A DNA stretch of 64,000 bases from JAOZPE01 sp964601275 (GCA_964601275.1 CAZRMV010000010.1:84666-148665), one strand, 5' to 3'; shown: positions 17,172 to 26,497, counted from the stretch's first letter. Numbers and translations are program-made. The notes: generated from the letters alone by a model not told the origin.

Positions 17172-18104
17172 TCAGACCCGGGTGAGCTTTTCAAACTGGT
17201 CGATGCGGCGACGGAGGATCTGCAGTGCCTTGGAGTGGATCTGGGAGATGCGTCCCTCGCTGAGGCCCAACTCCTCCCCGATCTCCCGCATGTTCAGATC
17301 TCCGAAGTAGTACAACTGGATCACCAGTTGTTGTTGGGGATCGAGCGCGTCCATCGCCTCGGTGAGTTCCTCTTCGAGGGCGAATTCCTCCACCTCGCGC
17401 GGCAGATCGTCCTGGTGACCGGACAAGGACTCCCACAGCTTCATCTCCAGGGGACGGATTGCGGTCGAATCCATCTCCTCCAGGCTGGTCACCGAAAGTG
17501 CCGGATTCTGCGCCAGCAGATTCCGGTAGGACGCGCAGTCCAGGTCGAGGGCCTTCGCCATCGCCGCCTCGGTGGCACGACGACAGGTCTGGTGTTCGAT
17601 GGCCCTGGAGAGTTGATTGAGCTTGCGGGCGAGTTCGCGGCTGGCGCGGGGCATCCAGTCGATCCTCCGCAATTCGTCCTGGATGGCACCGCGAACCCGG
17701 ATCGCGGCATAGCGTTCCAGGGGAACTCCCTTCCGAGGGTCGTAGCGCTTGGCCGCCTCGACGAAACCGAGCGCGCCGACCACCACCAGATCATCGAGTT
17801 CCAGGCTCGCGGGAAGGCGGGTGGCGAAACTCCTGGCGATGGATTCGATCATCGGCAAGTGCTCGGCCAGCAGTTCCTCGATGTCCGGGGGAGATCCATC
17901 GCCGGGTTCGGCGCGGCGGCCGGTATCCTCCGGAATGAGACCGAGACCGGCCTCGCCCGCAAGATCCGACGGGTCTTCCGGTTCGGGAAGGGTCTCGAGC
18001 AGGATGTTCCCGGACTGGACCGTCGCGCCGTCGTGGTGTGGTGCGCGCGGGGGGCCTGGTTCACGCGAACGGATTCCGGGTTGGGTCGGTCGTTCTTGCC
18101 CCAA
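17172..18104 (-). CDS. RNA polymerase sigma factor, FliA/WhiG (sigma-28) family
   Basis: A sigma-70 family factor with regions 2, 3 and 4. Region 2 holds LELDDLVVVGALGFVEAAKRYD and YAAIRVRGAIQDELRRIDWMPR, the latter diagnostic of FliA/WhiG/SigB-type alternative factors. Region 3 has the LARKLNQLSRAIEH segment and region 4 the helix-turn-helix MREIGEELGLSEGRISQIHSKAL. An N-terminal extension of about 75 residues is acidic and low in complexity. The start is uncertain: TTG at 18104 has GGGAG upstream, and TTG at 18131 is also in frame without a clear ribosome site. No flagellar genes are in the window, so its regulon is not visible. Confidence 0.85.
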   Translation of the reverse strand: MGQERPTQPGIRSREPGPPRAPHHDGATVQSGNILLETLPEPEDPSDLAGEAGLGLIPEDTGRRAEPGDGSPPDIEELLAEHLPMIESIARSFATRLPASLELDDLVVVGALGFVEAAKRYDPRKGVPLERYAAIRVRGAIQDELRRIDWMPRASRELARKLNQLSRAIEHQTCRRATEAAMAKALDLDCASYRNLLAQNPALSVTSLEEMDSTAIRPLEMKLWESLSGHQDDLPREVEEFALEEELTEAMDALDPQQQLVIQLYYFGDLNMREIGEELGLSEGRISQIHSKALQILRRRIDQFEKLTRV

Positions 18105-18260
18105 GCTTGCTTCTCCCTTCGGGGATTCCAAGGATCCGCGTTAGCAATGCCTGTGCCGGGGCTCTGATCGGTCAAGATCGGTACGGAAAGCGCGGTGCCG
18201 GGCGGGCACCGTCAGGGGGGGACGGAGAGGTGGAAGAAGAGAAACCCAAGTCCCCGGGAC

Positions 18261-18893
18261 TCAGGGCTGGGTGGTCCGCGCCTCGGCAATCAATGCGTCG
18301 ATCTTCGCGCGCAGCTCGGGGTCTTCCGGTGGGGTCTTCGGGGCGAAGCGGTAGCGTACCTTTCCCTGCGCATCGACGAGATACTTGGTGAAGTTCCAGG
18401 TCGGCTCTTCCAACTCGCGGGTCAGGAAGACGTAGACTTCGTCCTTCTCCGTTCCCTTCACGTGCCGCTTGGAGAAGAGGGGGAAGGTGACGCCATAGTT
18501 CTGGGTGCAGAAGGTCCGGATCTCCTCGGGGCTTCCCGGCTCCTGATTGAGGAAATCACTGGAGGGAAAGCCCAGGAGCATGAACCCCTCGTCCTGCTTT
18601 TGACGATACAGGGCCTCCAGGCCCTCGTACTGCGGAGTGAGTCCGCACTTGCTGGCCACGTTCACCACCAGCGTCACCTTGCCGGAATACTCCTGCAGGG
18701 AGACCGGGTCTCCTTCGAGGGTTGTGGTCTTCAGGTCGTAGAAGGATTCCATGGGACTCCCTTCCTGGCCGGCGCCGGTGTGGGTTCGAGCGCTGGCAGT
18801 CTGGGTTTTCCCCCCGACGCGGGAAAGGATCACCCAGGATGCCGCCGCCCCGAGGAGCAGGACGGAGAGAAGAAGCAAATGCAGCGGTTTCAT
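18261..18893 (-). CDS. Exported glutathione peroxidase family protein
   Basis: A 210-residue protein with an N-terminal signal anchor (LLLLSVLLLGAAASWVIL) and a complete glutathione-peroxidase thioredoxin fold. The tetrad is present: peroxidatic Cys83 (NVASKCGLTPQY), Gln117 (LNQEPG), Trp166 and Asn167 (TWNFTKYLVD). The usual FPCNQF block reads FPSSDF. A further Cys129 (RTFCTQNYGVTFP) could act as resolving residue, suggesting thioredoxin-dependent rather than glutathione-dependent turnover. It would remove peroxides in the periplasm or at the membrane surface. The gene stands alone. Confidence 0.9.
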   Translation of the reverse strand: MKPLHLLLLSVLLLGAAASWVILSRVGGKTQTASARTHTGAGQEGSPMESFYDLKTTTLEGDPVSLQEYSGKVTLVVNVASKCGLTPQYEGLEALYRQKQDEGFMLLGFPSSDFLNQEPGSPEEIRTFCTQNYGVTFPLFSKRHVKGTEKDEVYVFLTRELEEPTWNFTKYLVDAQGKVRYRFAPKTPPEDPELRAKIDALIAEARTTQP

Positions 18894-19283
18894 GACACCT
18901 CGCGAAGGGGGGAAGGTTCATCAAGCGATCGGGGGGATCGTCCAGGGGGAACGACCGCACCAGGATCTGCTGATGTCATGGGGAATCCCCGGTCACCGGT
19001 GCGCCGAAGGTCGCACCCGGATGGACTCAACATAGGATGAACCCGCGCGAGCCGCGAATCGAGGACTGCCTTCGGTTCCTCCACCCTCCGGCGGAACGGG
19101 GAGCAGGCCCCCGAAAGCTGCGGCCGACTGCCGACCAGAAACCTCTTGCTCCGGTTCTGCGTATGGGTTTCCATCGCGCGGGCATGCCATGCCCACGATC
19201 TGCAGTGCTGGAAGTCGATTGCCGCCCGCCGGAATGGAGCCCCGTACTCGGCGCCTCTTCCGCGGTACCACGTTGGAGGATCC
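18894..19283. other. Intergenic region, no gene seen
   Basis: About 390 bases between the divergent glutathione peroxidase and ABC transporter genes. I see no convincing small gene, structured RNA or consensus promoter; frames that remain open here are compositional. It must hold the promoters for both flanking genes. Confidence 0.5.
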
Positions 19284-20222
19284 ATGCCCGCAGTCCTCAC
19301 CGTCGAGAACCTGCGCAAGAGTTTCAGTGAAGTCCGAGCCGTCGACGGCATCGATTTTGAGGTCGCCGAGGGGGAGATCTTCGGCTTTCTGGGCCCCAAC
19401 GGCGCGGGGAAGACCACCACCATCTCCATGATCGCCGGCCTGTTGCGGCCCGATGACGGCGAAGTCCGGGTCGATGGACTGTCCATCGCCGATCATCCCC
19501 GACAGGTGAAGGAGAAGCTGGGCGTGGTGCCCCAGGAAGTGGCGGTCTACCCGGAACTCTCCGCCCGAGAGAACCTGCGCTTCTGGGGAGGAATCTACGG
19601 AATGAAGGGGAAGACCCTGGCCGACCGGGTCGAGGAACTGCTCGCGGAGGTGGGTCTGGAGGACCGCGCGGACGAGCCGGTGAAGCGCTTCTCCGGCGGC
19701 ATGAAGCGCCGCCTCAACCTGGCCATGGGCCTCGTCCACCGGCCGCGGCTCATCCTGCTGGACGAGCCAACCGTCGGCATCGATCCCCAGGCGCGCAAGA
19801 AGATCCTCGACATCGTCGAAGACATCACCCGCAGCGGTCAGACGGTTCTCTATACCACGCACTATCTGGAGGAGGCCGAGTCCTTCTGTGATCGCCTGGC
19901 GATCATCGACCATGGCCGCATCCTGGCTGAAGGAACCATCTCCGAGCTCAAGTCGCAGCTCGGGGATGGCTCCCTCCTGACGGTCCAGGGGTCGTTCAGT
20001 GAGCAGGAATTCCGACGGATCCTTGCCGACATGGAAGGTCTTCAGCCGGTGGAGATCTCCGACGGACGCGCCATGCTCCTGGTGCCCCGGGGAAGCCGGG
20101 GAGTCGGGGCGGCGCTGGAGAGCCTCTACGGCGCCGGGCTGCACCTGGAGGATGTTCTCATCAAGGAACCGAATCTGGAGGATCTCTTCCTGAAGCTGAC
20201 CGGCCGGGAGCTGCGCGACTGA
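19284..20222 (+). CDS. ABC transporter ATP-binding protein (export type)
   Basis: A 312-residue ATPase. Walker A is GPNGAGKTTT, the Q-loop is VVPQE, the signature is FSGGMKRRLNLA, Walker B is LILLDEPTVGID, and the H-loop is YTTHYLEEAE. The last 90 residues form the accessory domain typical of DrrA/CcmA-like and Na+/drug exporter ATPases (LLTVQGSFSEQEF; IKEPNLEDLFLKLTGRELRD). GGAGG five bases before the ATG at 19284 decides the start. The stop overlaps the ATG of the first permease by one base, so it is the first gene of a three-gene exporter operon. Confidence 0.95.
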   Translation: MPAVLTVENLRKSFSEVRAVDGIDFEVAEGEIFGFLGPNGAGKTTTISMIAGLLRPDDGEVRVDGLSIADHPRQVKEKLGVVPQEVAVYPELSARENLRFWGGIYGMKGKTLADRVEELLAEVGLEDRADEPVKRFSGGMKRRLNLAMGLVHRPRLILLDEPTVGIDPQARKKILDIVEDITRSGQTVLYTTHYLEEAESFCDRLAIIDHGRILAEGTISELKSQLGDGSLLTVQGSFSEQEFRRILADMEGLQPVEISDGRAMLLVPRGSRGVGAALESLYGAGLHLEDVLIKEPNLEDLFLKLTGRELRD

Positions 20223-21469
20223 TGTGGCCGTTGATCGTCAAGGACTTCCGCCGGCGCCGGCGATCGCCCCTGTCGACCGTGGTGATGCTCGTGTTTCCCC
20301 TGTTCATGAGCTTGACCCTGGGGGCGCTCATCGGAGATCCCGGGGCCGGGAAGAAGACGCCGCCGCTGAAGATCCTGGTGGAGAACCGGGACGAGAAGGG
20401 GTTCATCTCCAACGCCATCGTGGGGGCATTGGGAAACGGCGAGGCCGCGGGGCGATTGGACGCCACCCTGGTCGATGTGGGCGAGGGGGAGGCCTTGATG
20501 GAGAAGGGCAAGGCCTCGGCGCTGCTCATCCTTCCCGAGGACTTCAGCCGGGATCTGCTGGAGAGGCGGCCGACCCACATCACCGTGGTGCGCAATCCCG
20601 CCGAGGGCATCTATCCGGAGATCGCGGTCCAGGGTGCCGGAGTTCTTTCCACCTATCTCGATCAGGGCGCGCGCCTGTTGGGTGACGATCTGGCGGCGAT
20701 CCAGGAGATGATCGACGACGGACATCTTCCCCCGGCGGCCAAGGTCGGAGAGGTGGCGGCCCATCTGATGGAGAAGGCGAAGGGGCTGAAGCGGTACCTG
20801 TTCCCCCTCCTGGTGACGGTCCACTCGACCAAGGCCGAGAAGGAAGGCGCTCCGACCTTCTCCATCATCGGCTACATCCTGGTGATGACGACGGTCATGG
20901 CGGTGTTGTTCGTGGCGGTGCGTTCGATCCACGACCTCTTCGAAGAGGAGAAATCCGGCATGTTGAAGCGTCAGGCGGCGTCTCCGCTGGGGGTCTCCCG
21001 CATCGTCACCGCCAAGTTGATCTTCGGGATCCTGATGGGAGTCGCGGTCACCGCGATTCTCGCTTTGGCGGGGTCGCTCCTGGGCTGGATCAAGCCCCCG
21101 GTGGATGTCCTGGCCGTCGTGCTGCTGACCATCCTCTTCAGCGCCGCCGCGTGTGGCGTCGTGGCGTTGATCTTTTCAGTCAGTCGCAGCGAGAAGCAGG
21201 CGGGGATCCTCTCGTGGCTGGTGATCATGGGAATGAGCGCGATGGGAGGAAGCCTGGTTCCATTGGAGGCGATGTCGGGGATGATGCGGCGCGCCGCGCC
21301 CTTCACCGTCAACTACTGGGCCATCGAGGGCTACAAGCGGGTGCTGTTCGACGGCGCGCACACCGGCGGGATCTTCCAGGTCCTTCTGGTCCTGGTGGTG
21401 ATCGCCGCCCTCACCCTGGTGCTGAGCGGGGCGCTCCTTTCCCGCCGCCTGAAGGAGATCCACCAGTGA
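20222..21469 (+). CDS. ABC-2 type transporter permease (first subunit)
   Basis: A 415-residue permease of the ABC-2 type: helix near the N-terminus, a large extracytoplasmic domain (about residues 45-210), then a bundle of five helices with the ABC-2 block VRSIHDLFEEEKSGMLKRQ followed by SPLGVSRIVTAKLIFGILMG. This architecture is used by YhgE/NatB-like exporters of drugs, ions or lipids. It pairs with the second permease, which it overlaps by four bases (GTGA). The substrate is unknown. Confidence 0.9.
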   Translation: MWPLIVKDFRRRRRSPLSTVVMLVFPLFMSLTLGALIGDPGAGKKTPPLKILVENRDEKGFISNAIVGALGNGEAAGRLDATLVDVGEGEALMEKGKASALLILPEDFSRDLLERRPTHITVVRNPAEGIYPEIAVQGAGVLSTYLDQGARLLGDDLAAIQEMIDDGHLPPAAKVGEVAAHLMEKAKGLKRYLFPLLVTVHSTKAEKEGAPTFSIIGYILVMTTVMAVLFVAVRSIHDLFEEEKSGMLKRQAASPLGVSRIVTAKLIFGILMGVAVTAILALAGSLLGWIKPPVDVLAVVLLTILFSAAACGVVALIFSVSRSEKQAGILSWLVIMGMSAMGGSLVPLEAMSGMMRRAAPFTVNYWAIEGYKRVLFDGAHTGGIFQVLLVLVVIAALTLVLSGALLSRRLKEIHQ

Positions 21470-22668
21470 GACGGGTCTGGCACCTGGCGTGGCACGACTC
21501 CCGCCTCTTCCTGATGCGCCGGGAGAACCTCTTCTTCATGCTGGGAATGCCGGTTCTCTTCATGTTGTTCTTCAGTTCGGTGTTCCGCGGTGGCTCGGGT
21601 CCCCAGCAGGTGAGGGTGCAGTTGGGGGTGATCGATGCCGATCACAGTTTCCTCTCGATGGCGTTCATCGAGCAACTCAGGGACGAACACTTCCAGGTCG
21701 TGGTGCACGAACCGGCCCAGGCCGACAGCCTCGACCTCGTGCGCACGGTCCATATTCCCCCGGCGTTCGGCGACAGCGTCCTGGCCGGCCGGCCGGTCAC
21801 CCTCGAGGTTGTCAAGGAGGCGACCAGCGACATCAACTTCGACCTCGCGGCCGATGTCCATCTGCACCGGACCCAGGTGGCCTTCCTGGGCACATTGATC
21901 CGCTGGGAACAGGAAACCGGTCGACATTTCCCGTCGGTGTCGCAGGTCGGTGAGGCCGACAAGGGGCGTTTACTGGCCCTGGCCGCCGAGTCCAGCCTGG
22001 TCACGGTGGAAGACCGCTACGCCGGCCGCGGTCGCCCGGTTCCGAGCGGAGCCGGCCAATCGATTCCCGGCATGCTGGCAATGTTCGTGCTGATGACCGT
22101 GCTCATCGGGGGCAGCGAGAGTCTCACCCGCGAAAAGCACGAGGGTACCCTGTCGCGGCTGGCGACCACGCCGTTCTCGCGGGGGGAAATCCTGGGCGGG
22201 AAGGTTCTGCAACTGACCGCCGTGGGCTTCATCCAAGCACTGGTGCTGATGGCGGCGGGACAGGTGATCGGCGCGATCCATCTCTTCGGGATCGACTTCT
22301 CCTGGGGACGGCATTTCGTCGCCCTCGCGCTCATGCTCATCCCCTACGGCTTCGCGGTGGGATGCCTGACCCTCTTCGTAGGGGGGGTGTTCCGCACCAC
22401 CCAACAGGCGGAGAGCCTGGCCTGGCTCTTGGGAATCATCATCTCCGCCCTGGGGGGCGCCTGGTGGCCGATGGAATTGATGCCCCGCGGGATGCAGATC
22501 CTGGCCCGGTTCCTTCCCAGCTACTGGGCCCTGGAAGGAATCCATTCCCTGCTGACCTTCGGCCGGGGACCTACCGCGGTGATCCTTCCCTCGTTGATCC
22601 TGGTGGGGTTCGGGGTTCTCTTCGGTTGGCTGGGCAGCCGGACCATGCGGATCGAAGGAATCGGCTGA
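21466..22668 (+). CDS. ABC-2 type transporter permease (second subunit)
   Basis: A 400-residue ABC-2 permease with the same design as its neighbour: one N-terminal helix (ENLFFMLGMPVLFMLFF), a periplasmic domain of about 190 residues, then five helices opening with the ABC-2 block GGSESLTREKHEGTLSRLATTPFSR. The start is GTG at 21466, overlapping the preceding stop by four bases. With the ATPase it makes a heteromeric exporter. Confidence 0.9.
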   Translation: MRRVWHLAWHDSRLFLMRRENLFFMLGMPVLFMLFFSSVFRGGSGPQQVRVQLGVIDADHSFLSMAFIEQLRDEHFQVVVHEPAQADSLDLVRTVHIPPAFGDSVLAGRPVTLEVVKEATSDINFDLAADVHLHRTQVAFLGTLIRWEQETGRHFPSVSQVGEADKGRLLALAAESSLVTVEDRYAGRGRPVPSGAGQSIPGMLAMFVLMTVLIGGSESLTREKHEGTLSRLATTPFSRGEILGGKVLQLTAVGFIQALVLMAAGQVIGAIHLFGIDFSWGRHFVALALMLIPYGFAVGCLTLFVGGVFRTTQQAESLAWLLGIIISALGGAWWPMELMPRGMQILARFLPSYWALEGIHSLLTFGRGPTAVILPSLILVGFGVLFGWLGSRTMRIEGIG

Positions 22669-22733
22669 TCCGTGACCGCTTCGCCCGGGTTCACGCCGGG
22701 CCCATCCTGCTCCGGCTTCAAGCGCGCCTGCCG

Positions 22734-23654
22734 TCAGCTGGGAGAATCGCTGCTCCCGGCTTCTTCTTCCGCATTCCTCGTCAGCAATTCCTCGAGGTCT
22801 GCGTCCTTGCGTTCCCACAATCCCTGGACCCACTGCTGGATGCGGTTGCGGTAGGCTTCGTCGTGCAGGTAGTCGCCCTGCATCAGGTCCTCCGGGAGAT
22901 CCTCCAGGCGGGCCCGGACGCGGACCAGCGGCACCTTCCCCCCCAGGAAGTGGAGGAATCCCGGGTTGCCCCGCGGGTAGGCGATGGTGAGATCGATCAT
23001 CCGGCGCAGTTGGCCTTCCATGGCATTGAAGGTGAGGGCGACCCCGCCGGCGCGCGGCTTGAGCAGGTGACGATAGGGCGATTGCTGGCGCTGGTGTTTC
23101 TCCGGGCGGAAGCGCGTGCCCTCGAGGAAGTTGATGACGGCGACCGGCCGTCCCCGATACCTCCGGCACATCTTCCGCACCGTCTCCAGGTCGCGTCCGC
23201 GTTGTTCGGGATGCTGCTGGAGGTACTCGCGGCTGTGGCGTCGCATGGCGGGGAAGTCCAGGCCCCAGAACACCGGTCCAATCAGCGGCAGCCACATGAG
23301 TTCCCGCTTGAGGAAGAAACGGGGGAAGGGAGCCTTGCCGGTCAGAACCTCCAGGAGGACCAGCACATCGACCCAGCTCTGGTGATTGACCACCACGAGG
23401 TATGACTCCTCGGGATCGGTGGGCTCGAACCATTCGATTTCCCATCGTGTCGGCAGCACCAGGGTCTGGATGATGACGACCCCGTGCGCCCAGATCGTGC
23501 TGAGGCGGGTGATGAGGTCGGTGATGGTCTGGCGCCAATACCAGTGGGGGGTCAAGAGCTTCAGGAGCAGCAGGAGATAGATGGGAATGCACACCGCCGC
23601 GGTGAACAGGGTCGCGATGACCAGAAGCGCTGCGGCGAGGAGAAAGGAACCCAT
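22734..23654 (-). CDS. PlsC-like acyltransferase (YihG-type)
   Basis: A 306-residue lysophospholipid-acyltransferase-fold protein. An N-terminal membrane helix (FLLAAALLVIATLFTAAVCIPI) precedes the catalytic HX4D motif VVNHQSWVD; the second block RELMWLPLIGPVFWGLDF and the third FLEGTRFRPEKH, which binds the acceptor phosphate, follow. A Pro/Tyr block (YRHLLKPRAGGVA) matches the YihG/YihU-like acyltransferase group. It would acylate a glycerophospholipid or related lipid. It begins four bases after the ParA-type gene's stop, so the two are probably cotranscribed. The C-terminal 30 residues are acidic. Confidence 0.85.
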   Translation of the reverse strand: MGSFLLAAALLVIATLFTAAVCIPIYLLLLLKLLTPHWYWRQTITDLITRLSTIWAHGVVIIQTLVLPTRWEIEWFEPTDPEESYLVVVNHQSWVDVLVLLEVLTGKAPFPRFFLKRELMWLPLIGPVFWGLDFPAMRRHSREYLQQHPEQRGRDLETVRKMCRRYRGRPVAVINFLEGTRFRPEKHQRQQSPYRHLLKPRAGGVALTFNAMEGQLRRMIDLTIAYPRGNPGFLHFLGGKVPLVRVRARLEDLPEDLMQGDYLHDEAYRNRIQQWVQGLWERKDADLEELLTRNAEEEAGSSDSPS

Positions 23655-23658
23655 GATC

Positions 23659-24615
23659 TCAGTTGATGCTCAGCTCATCGTCGTCGTCCAGCCATTGGCC
23701 GCTGCGGTCGAGGGTGTCGTCCCAAGGCTGGGAAGGTGCAGCCTCCACGCCTGGTGAAGATGAGGCCTCCACGGTCACCGGCGCGGTCAGGGTGAGCAGA
23801 TTCTCGATGCCCTGGATATCCGCCATGGCATCGGCCTGGGCGGCGGGATCGCCGGGGCCGTTCAGCAGGAGTTCGCGGGCGACTTCCTGGTAGGCCAGCG
23901 CTCCCTTGGACAGCGGCGAGTACACCACCAGGGGACGCTTGCGGTCGGTCATCTCCTGCATCCGGACGGTGCGGGGGATCATGGACACCATGATGCGGTC
24001 GCCATGGTTCTCGTAGAGCTGACCGACGACCTTGCGGGCCATGCGGGTCCGCAGGTCGACCATGGTCAGCAGGAATCCCTCGCATTCCAGTTGAGGGTTG
24101 GCGGTCTCCCGGATCTCCTCGGCCACCTCCAGCATCCGGGGCAGGGTTCGATAGCTCAGCTCCTCGGCCTGGATGGGGACCAGGTAGGAATCGGACGCGG
24201 CCAGGCAGGCGCGGGTGAGGTGGCTGAGGGTCGCCGGGCTGTCGATGATCACGAAGTCGAAGCGCTCGGTGACCTCGTCCAGGAGCTCGCGGAAGATGAA
24301 GGGGTCCTGCCGGGCCAGTTCGTGGAGGTGATCCTCGGTCTCGGTGTCGACCCTCCCCGCGGGCAGGAGTTTCAGTCCTTCCACCGAGGTCTCGACGATG
24401 GCCTCGTCCGTCGCAGCCCAGTTGCGCAGGACATCAGCCAATCCTTTCCGCTCTTCTTCGGCCTCCAGCAAACTGCGGCTGAGGCCGCCCTGGGGGTCGG
24501 CCTCCAGCAGGAGGACTCTCTGTCCTTCCTGCGCCAGTGCGGCAGAGAGATTGGCGGCGGTGGTGGTCTTGCCCACCCCGCCCTTCTGGGAAACGATGGC
24601 GATCACCTTGGCCAT
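23659..24615 (-). CDS. ParA/Soj-type ATPase
   Basis: A 318-residue deviant-Walker ATPase. The N-terminal KGGVGKTTTAANLSAAL loop contains the signature Lys typical of ParA/MinD, followed by LLLEADPQGGLSRSLL, the Walker A' region, and the switch block DFVIIDSPATLSHLTRACL. The last 70 residues are a low-complexity acidic tail ending in DDDDELSIN. ATG at 24615 has GGAGG upstream. There is no parB beside it and it is paired with an acyltransferase rather than a chromosome-partition locus, so it may place or count another cargo. The divergent gene is ssb. Confidence 0.85.
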   Translation of the reverse strand: MAKVIAIVSQKGGVGKTTTAANLSAALAQEGQRVLLLEADPQGGLSRSLLEAEEERKGLADVLRNWAATDEAIVETSVEGLKLLPAGRVDTETEDHLHELARQDPFIFRELLDEVTERFDFVIIDSPATLSHLTRACLAASDSYLVPIQAEELSYRTLPRMLEVAEEIRETANPQLECEGFLLTMVDLRTRMARKVVGQLYENHGDRIMVSMIPRTVRMQEMTDRKRPLVVYSPLSKGALAYQEVARELLLNGPGDPAAQADAMADIQGIENLLTLTAPVTVEASSSPGVEAAPSQPWDDTLDRSGQWLDDDDELSIN

Positions 24616-24772
24616 GTGTGTCTCCTCCAGCCGAACCAGGACAGTCAAGGAGTGAAGTGGGGCGTGCAACAAGGCCGCCAAGGTACAACATCCGGCGAGG
24701 GCTGACCAGCCCCACTGGCGCTTTTCTTCGCCCCTGGGGGAAAAGTTCTCCCCAGATTTCTGGGCCGGTCCG

Positions 24773-24802
24773 TTGACCCGGGTGGCCCGGGTACGCTAGG
24801 CT
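24773..24802 (+). promoter_or_regulatory. Candidate promoter for ssb
   Basis: TTGACC at 24773-24778 is followed, after 18 bases, by TAGGCT at 24797-24802, an acceptable sigma-70-type pair. The start point would be near 24809, giving a leader of about 64 bases before the ssb ATG. Confidence 0.45.
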
Positions 24803-24872
24803 TGGTTTTTCCGTGGAGGGGGCCGCGCGGCGGCCCCGGAACCATGCCTCTTGGGAAGGAACGAGCACGGAA

Positions 24873-25310
24873 ATGGCAGGAGTCAACAAGGCCATCATCA
24901 TCGGAAACCTGGGCGCCGACCCCGAGATGCGGACGACGCAGAACGGAACCCAGGTCGCCAATTTCAACGTGGCCACCACCGAGCAATACACCGATCAATC
25001 CGGCCAGCGCCAGGAGCGGACCGAGTGGCACCGCATCGTGGCGTTCGGGCGGCTGGCGGAGATCTGCGGTCAGTACCTGCACAAGGGCAAGCAGGTGTAC
25101 ATCGAAGGTCGCATCCAGACGCGCAAGTGGACGGACCAGAACGGGAACGACAAGTGGACCACCGAGATCATCGCGCAGCAGATGCAGATGCTGGGCCGGG
25201 TCTCCGATGGGGCCAGTGGCGTGGGAGCTTCGGCTCCTTCCGGCGGGGCCACCCGTACCGCGGCAGCGGGCGGGGAGATGGCCGCCGAAGACGACGACCT
25301 GCCCTTCTGA
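24873..25310 (+). CDS. ssb: Single-stranded DNA-binding protein
   Basis: A 145-residue SSB. The OB fold is complete (NKAIIIGNLGADPEMRTTQNG; ATTEQYTD; TEWHRIVAFGRLAEI; YLHKGKQVYIEGRIQTRKW) and the disordered linker ends in the acidic tip DDDLPF, which docks replication and repair proteins. It coats single-stranded DNA in replication, repair and recombination. ATG at 24873 lies at the standard start. It is followed by a strong hairpin at 25399. Confidence 0.97.
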   Translation: MAGVNKAIIIGNLGADPEMRTTQNGTQVANFNVATTEQYTDQSGQRQERTEWHRIVAFGRLAEICGQYLHKGKQVYIEGRIQTRKWTDQNGNDKWTTEIIAQQMQMLGRVSDGASGVGASAPSGGATRTAAAGGEMAAEDDDLPF

Positions 25311-25398
25311 TCCCTTGCCCTTGGGACGCTGATGACGTGGACGGCGTTCCGGCGTGTCCCTCGTAACGCCTTGGGCTTGTAAGAGCCGAACCGATGGT

Positions 25399-25428
25399 GG
25401 GGCCGGGAGCAATCCCGGCCCCCGTTTC
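25399..25428 (+). terminator. Hairpin terminator between ssb and nth
   Basis: A perfect 10-bp stem, GGGGCCGGGA/TCCCGGCCCC, closes the tetraloop GCAA and is followed by CGTTT. The two flanking genes converge here and the stem can serve either strand; the T run is short. Confidence 0.65.
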
Positions 25429-25465
25429 CGTGGTGGCTTCGCCCGGTCCGATTCGTTCCGGTGGC

Positions 25466-26215
25466 TCAGGCCCGGGTGGGACACCACTTGTAGAGGGTGC
25501 AGTCGTCGCATCGAGGAGAACGCGCCTTGCACACCTGCCGGCCGTGCAGGATGAGCTCGTGGGAGAACTGGACCCACCGTGCGCGGGGAATCAGGGCGTT
25601 CAGGTCGCGCTCGACCTTCACCGGATCGGTCTCGTCGGTCAGGGCCAGCTTCCAGGCGATGCGCTTGACGTGGGTGTCGACGACCACACCCCCCGGATTG
25701 TCGAAGGCATTCCCCAGGACGACATTGGCGGTCTTGCGCCCGACCCCGGGCAGGGCACAGAGCTGGTCCATGTCGTTGGGAATCTTCCCGCCGTGGTGTT
25801 CGACCAGGGCCTGGCACGCCGCGCGGATGTTCTTGGCCTTGTTGCGGAAGAATCCGGTGGAACGGATCGCCTCCTCGATCTCCTCCTGACTGGCCTGGGC
25901 GAAGTCGCGCGGCGTCGGGTACTCCTGGAACAAGGTCCGGGTCACCTGGTTCACCCGCACGTCGGTGCACTGGGCCGAAAGGATCGTGGCGATCAGCAGT
26001 TGGAACGGGTTGCGGTGGATCAACGCGCACTCGGCGGCGGGATACAGGCGCTGCAGTTCCTTGTCGATTTCCTTCCAGTGCGGATTGGGAACCACGCGGC
26101 GCAGATTCTTCGCGGCGGCGGCCCGGCCGCGGGATGCCTTCGTATCGGACGTCTTCCGCCCGGCAGTCTTCTTCGATACGGTCTTGCGGGCGGCGCGTTC
26201 TTTCTTCTGGGCCAT
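25466..26215 (-). CDS. nth: Endonuclease III (DNA glycosylase/AP lyase)
   Basis: A 249-residue base-excision-repair enzyme for oxidised pyrimidines. The helix-hairpin-helix with the catalytic Lys (LCALPGVGRKTANVVLG), the catalytic Asp (VVVDTHVKRIAWKL) and the [4Fe-4S] cluster pattern C-x6-C-x2-C-x5-C (CKARSPRCDDCTLYKWC) are all present. The first 35 residues are Lys/Arg/Thr-rich (KTVSKKTAGRK), an extension not part of the core fold that may aid DNA binding. I chose ATG at 26215; codons upstream to 26365 are Pro/Arg-rich and look untranslated. Confidence 0.95.
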   Translation of the reverse strand: MAQKKERAARKTVSKKTAGRKTSDTKASRGRAAAAKNLRRVVPNPHWKEIDKELQRLYPAAECALIHRNPFQLLIATILSAQCTDVRVNQVTRTLFQEYPTPRDFAQASQEEIEEAIRSTGFFRNKAKNIRAACQALVEHHGGKIPNDMDQLCALPGVGRKTANVVLGNAFDNPGGVVVDTHVKRIAWKLALTDETDPVKVERDLNALIPRARWVQFSHELILHGRQVCKARSPRCDDCTLYKWCPTRA

Positions 26216-26385
26216 GGGTGGTCGGATCCTGAACAGGGGGGACATCAATCGGCAGGGGGAAGGGCCAAGGATAGCCGAGAGGGGGAAGGCCGGCCACGCT
26301 TTCCCTCGGCGCCGGGTTGGATGCTCCTCCCGACCGGGGACGATCGGGCCTCGATGGGTTGGCAATCCCCCCTTTCGGGGCGACC

Positions 26386-26414
26386 TTGACAGTGTCCCGG
26401 GGCCTTGCTACATT
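26386..26414 (+). promoter_or_regulatory. Near-consensus sigma-70 promoter for tRNA-Lys
   Basis: TTGACA at 26386-26391, then exactly 17 bases, then TACATT at 26409-26414. The predicted start near 26421 leaves a 5' leader of about 77 bases before the tRNA, to be removed by RNase P. Confidence 0.75.
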
Positions 26415-26497
26415 GCCGGTCCGCTTGGCAGGCGACGCCGCTCTGGGCTCCTCGAGCTCCTTCCCGGCCCGGTCGGCTCGCGCCACAGATCTTGGGT

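Noticed and set aside
17172..18104. Reading the FliA-like sigma factor as evidence of flagella
   Set aside because: No flagellar gene is in the window and WhiG-type factors control other programmes; I left the role open.
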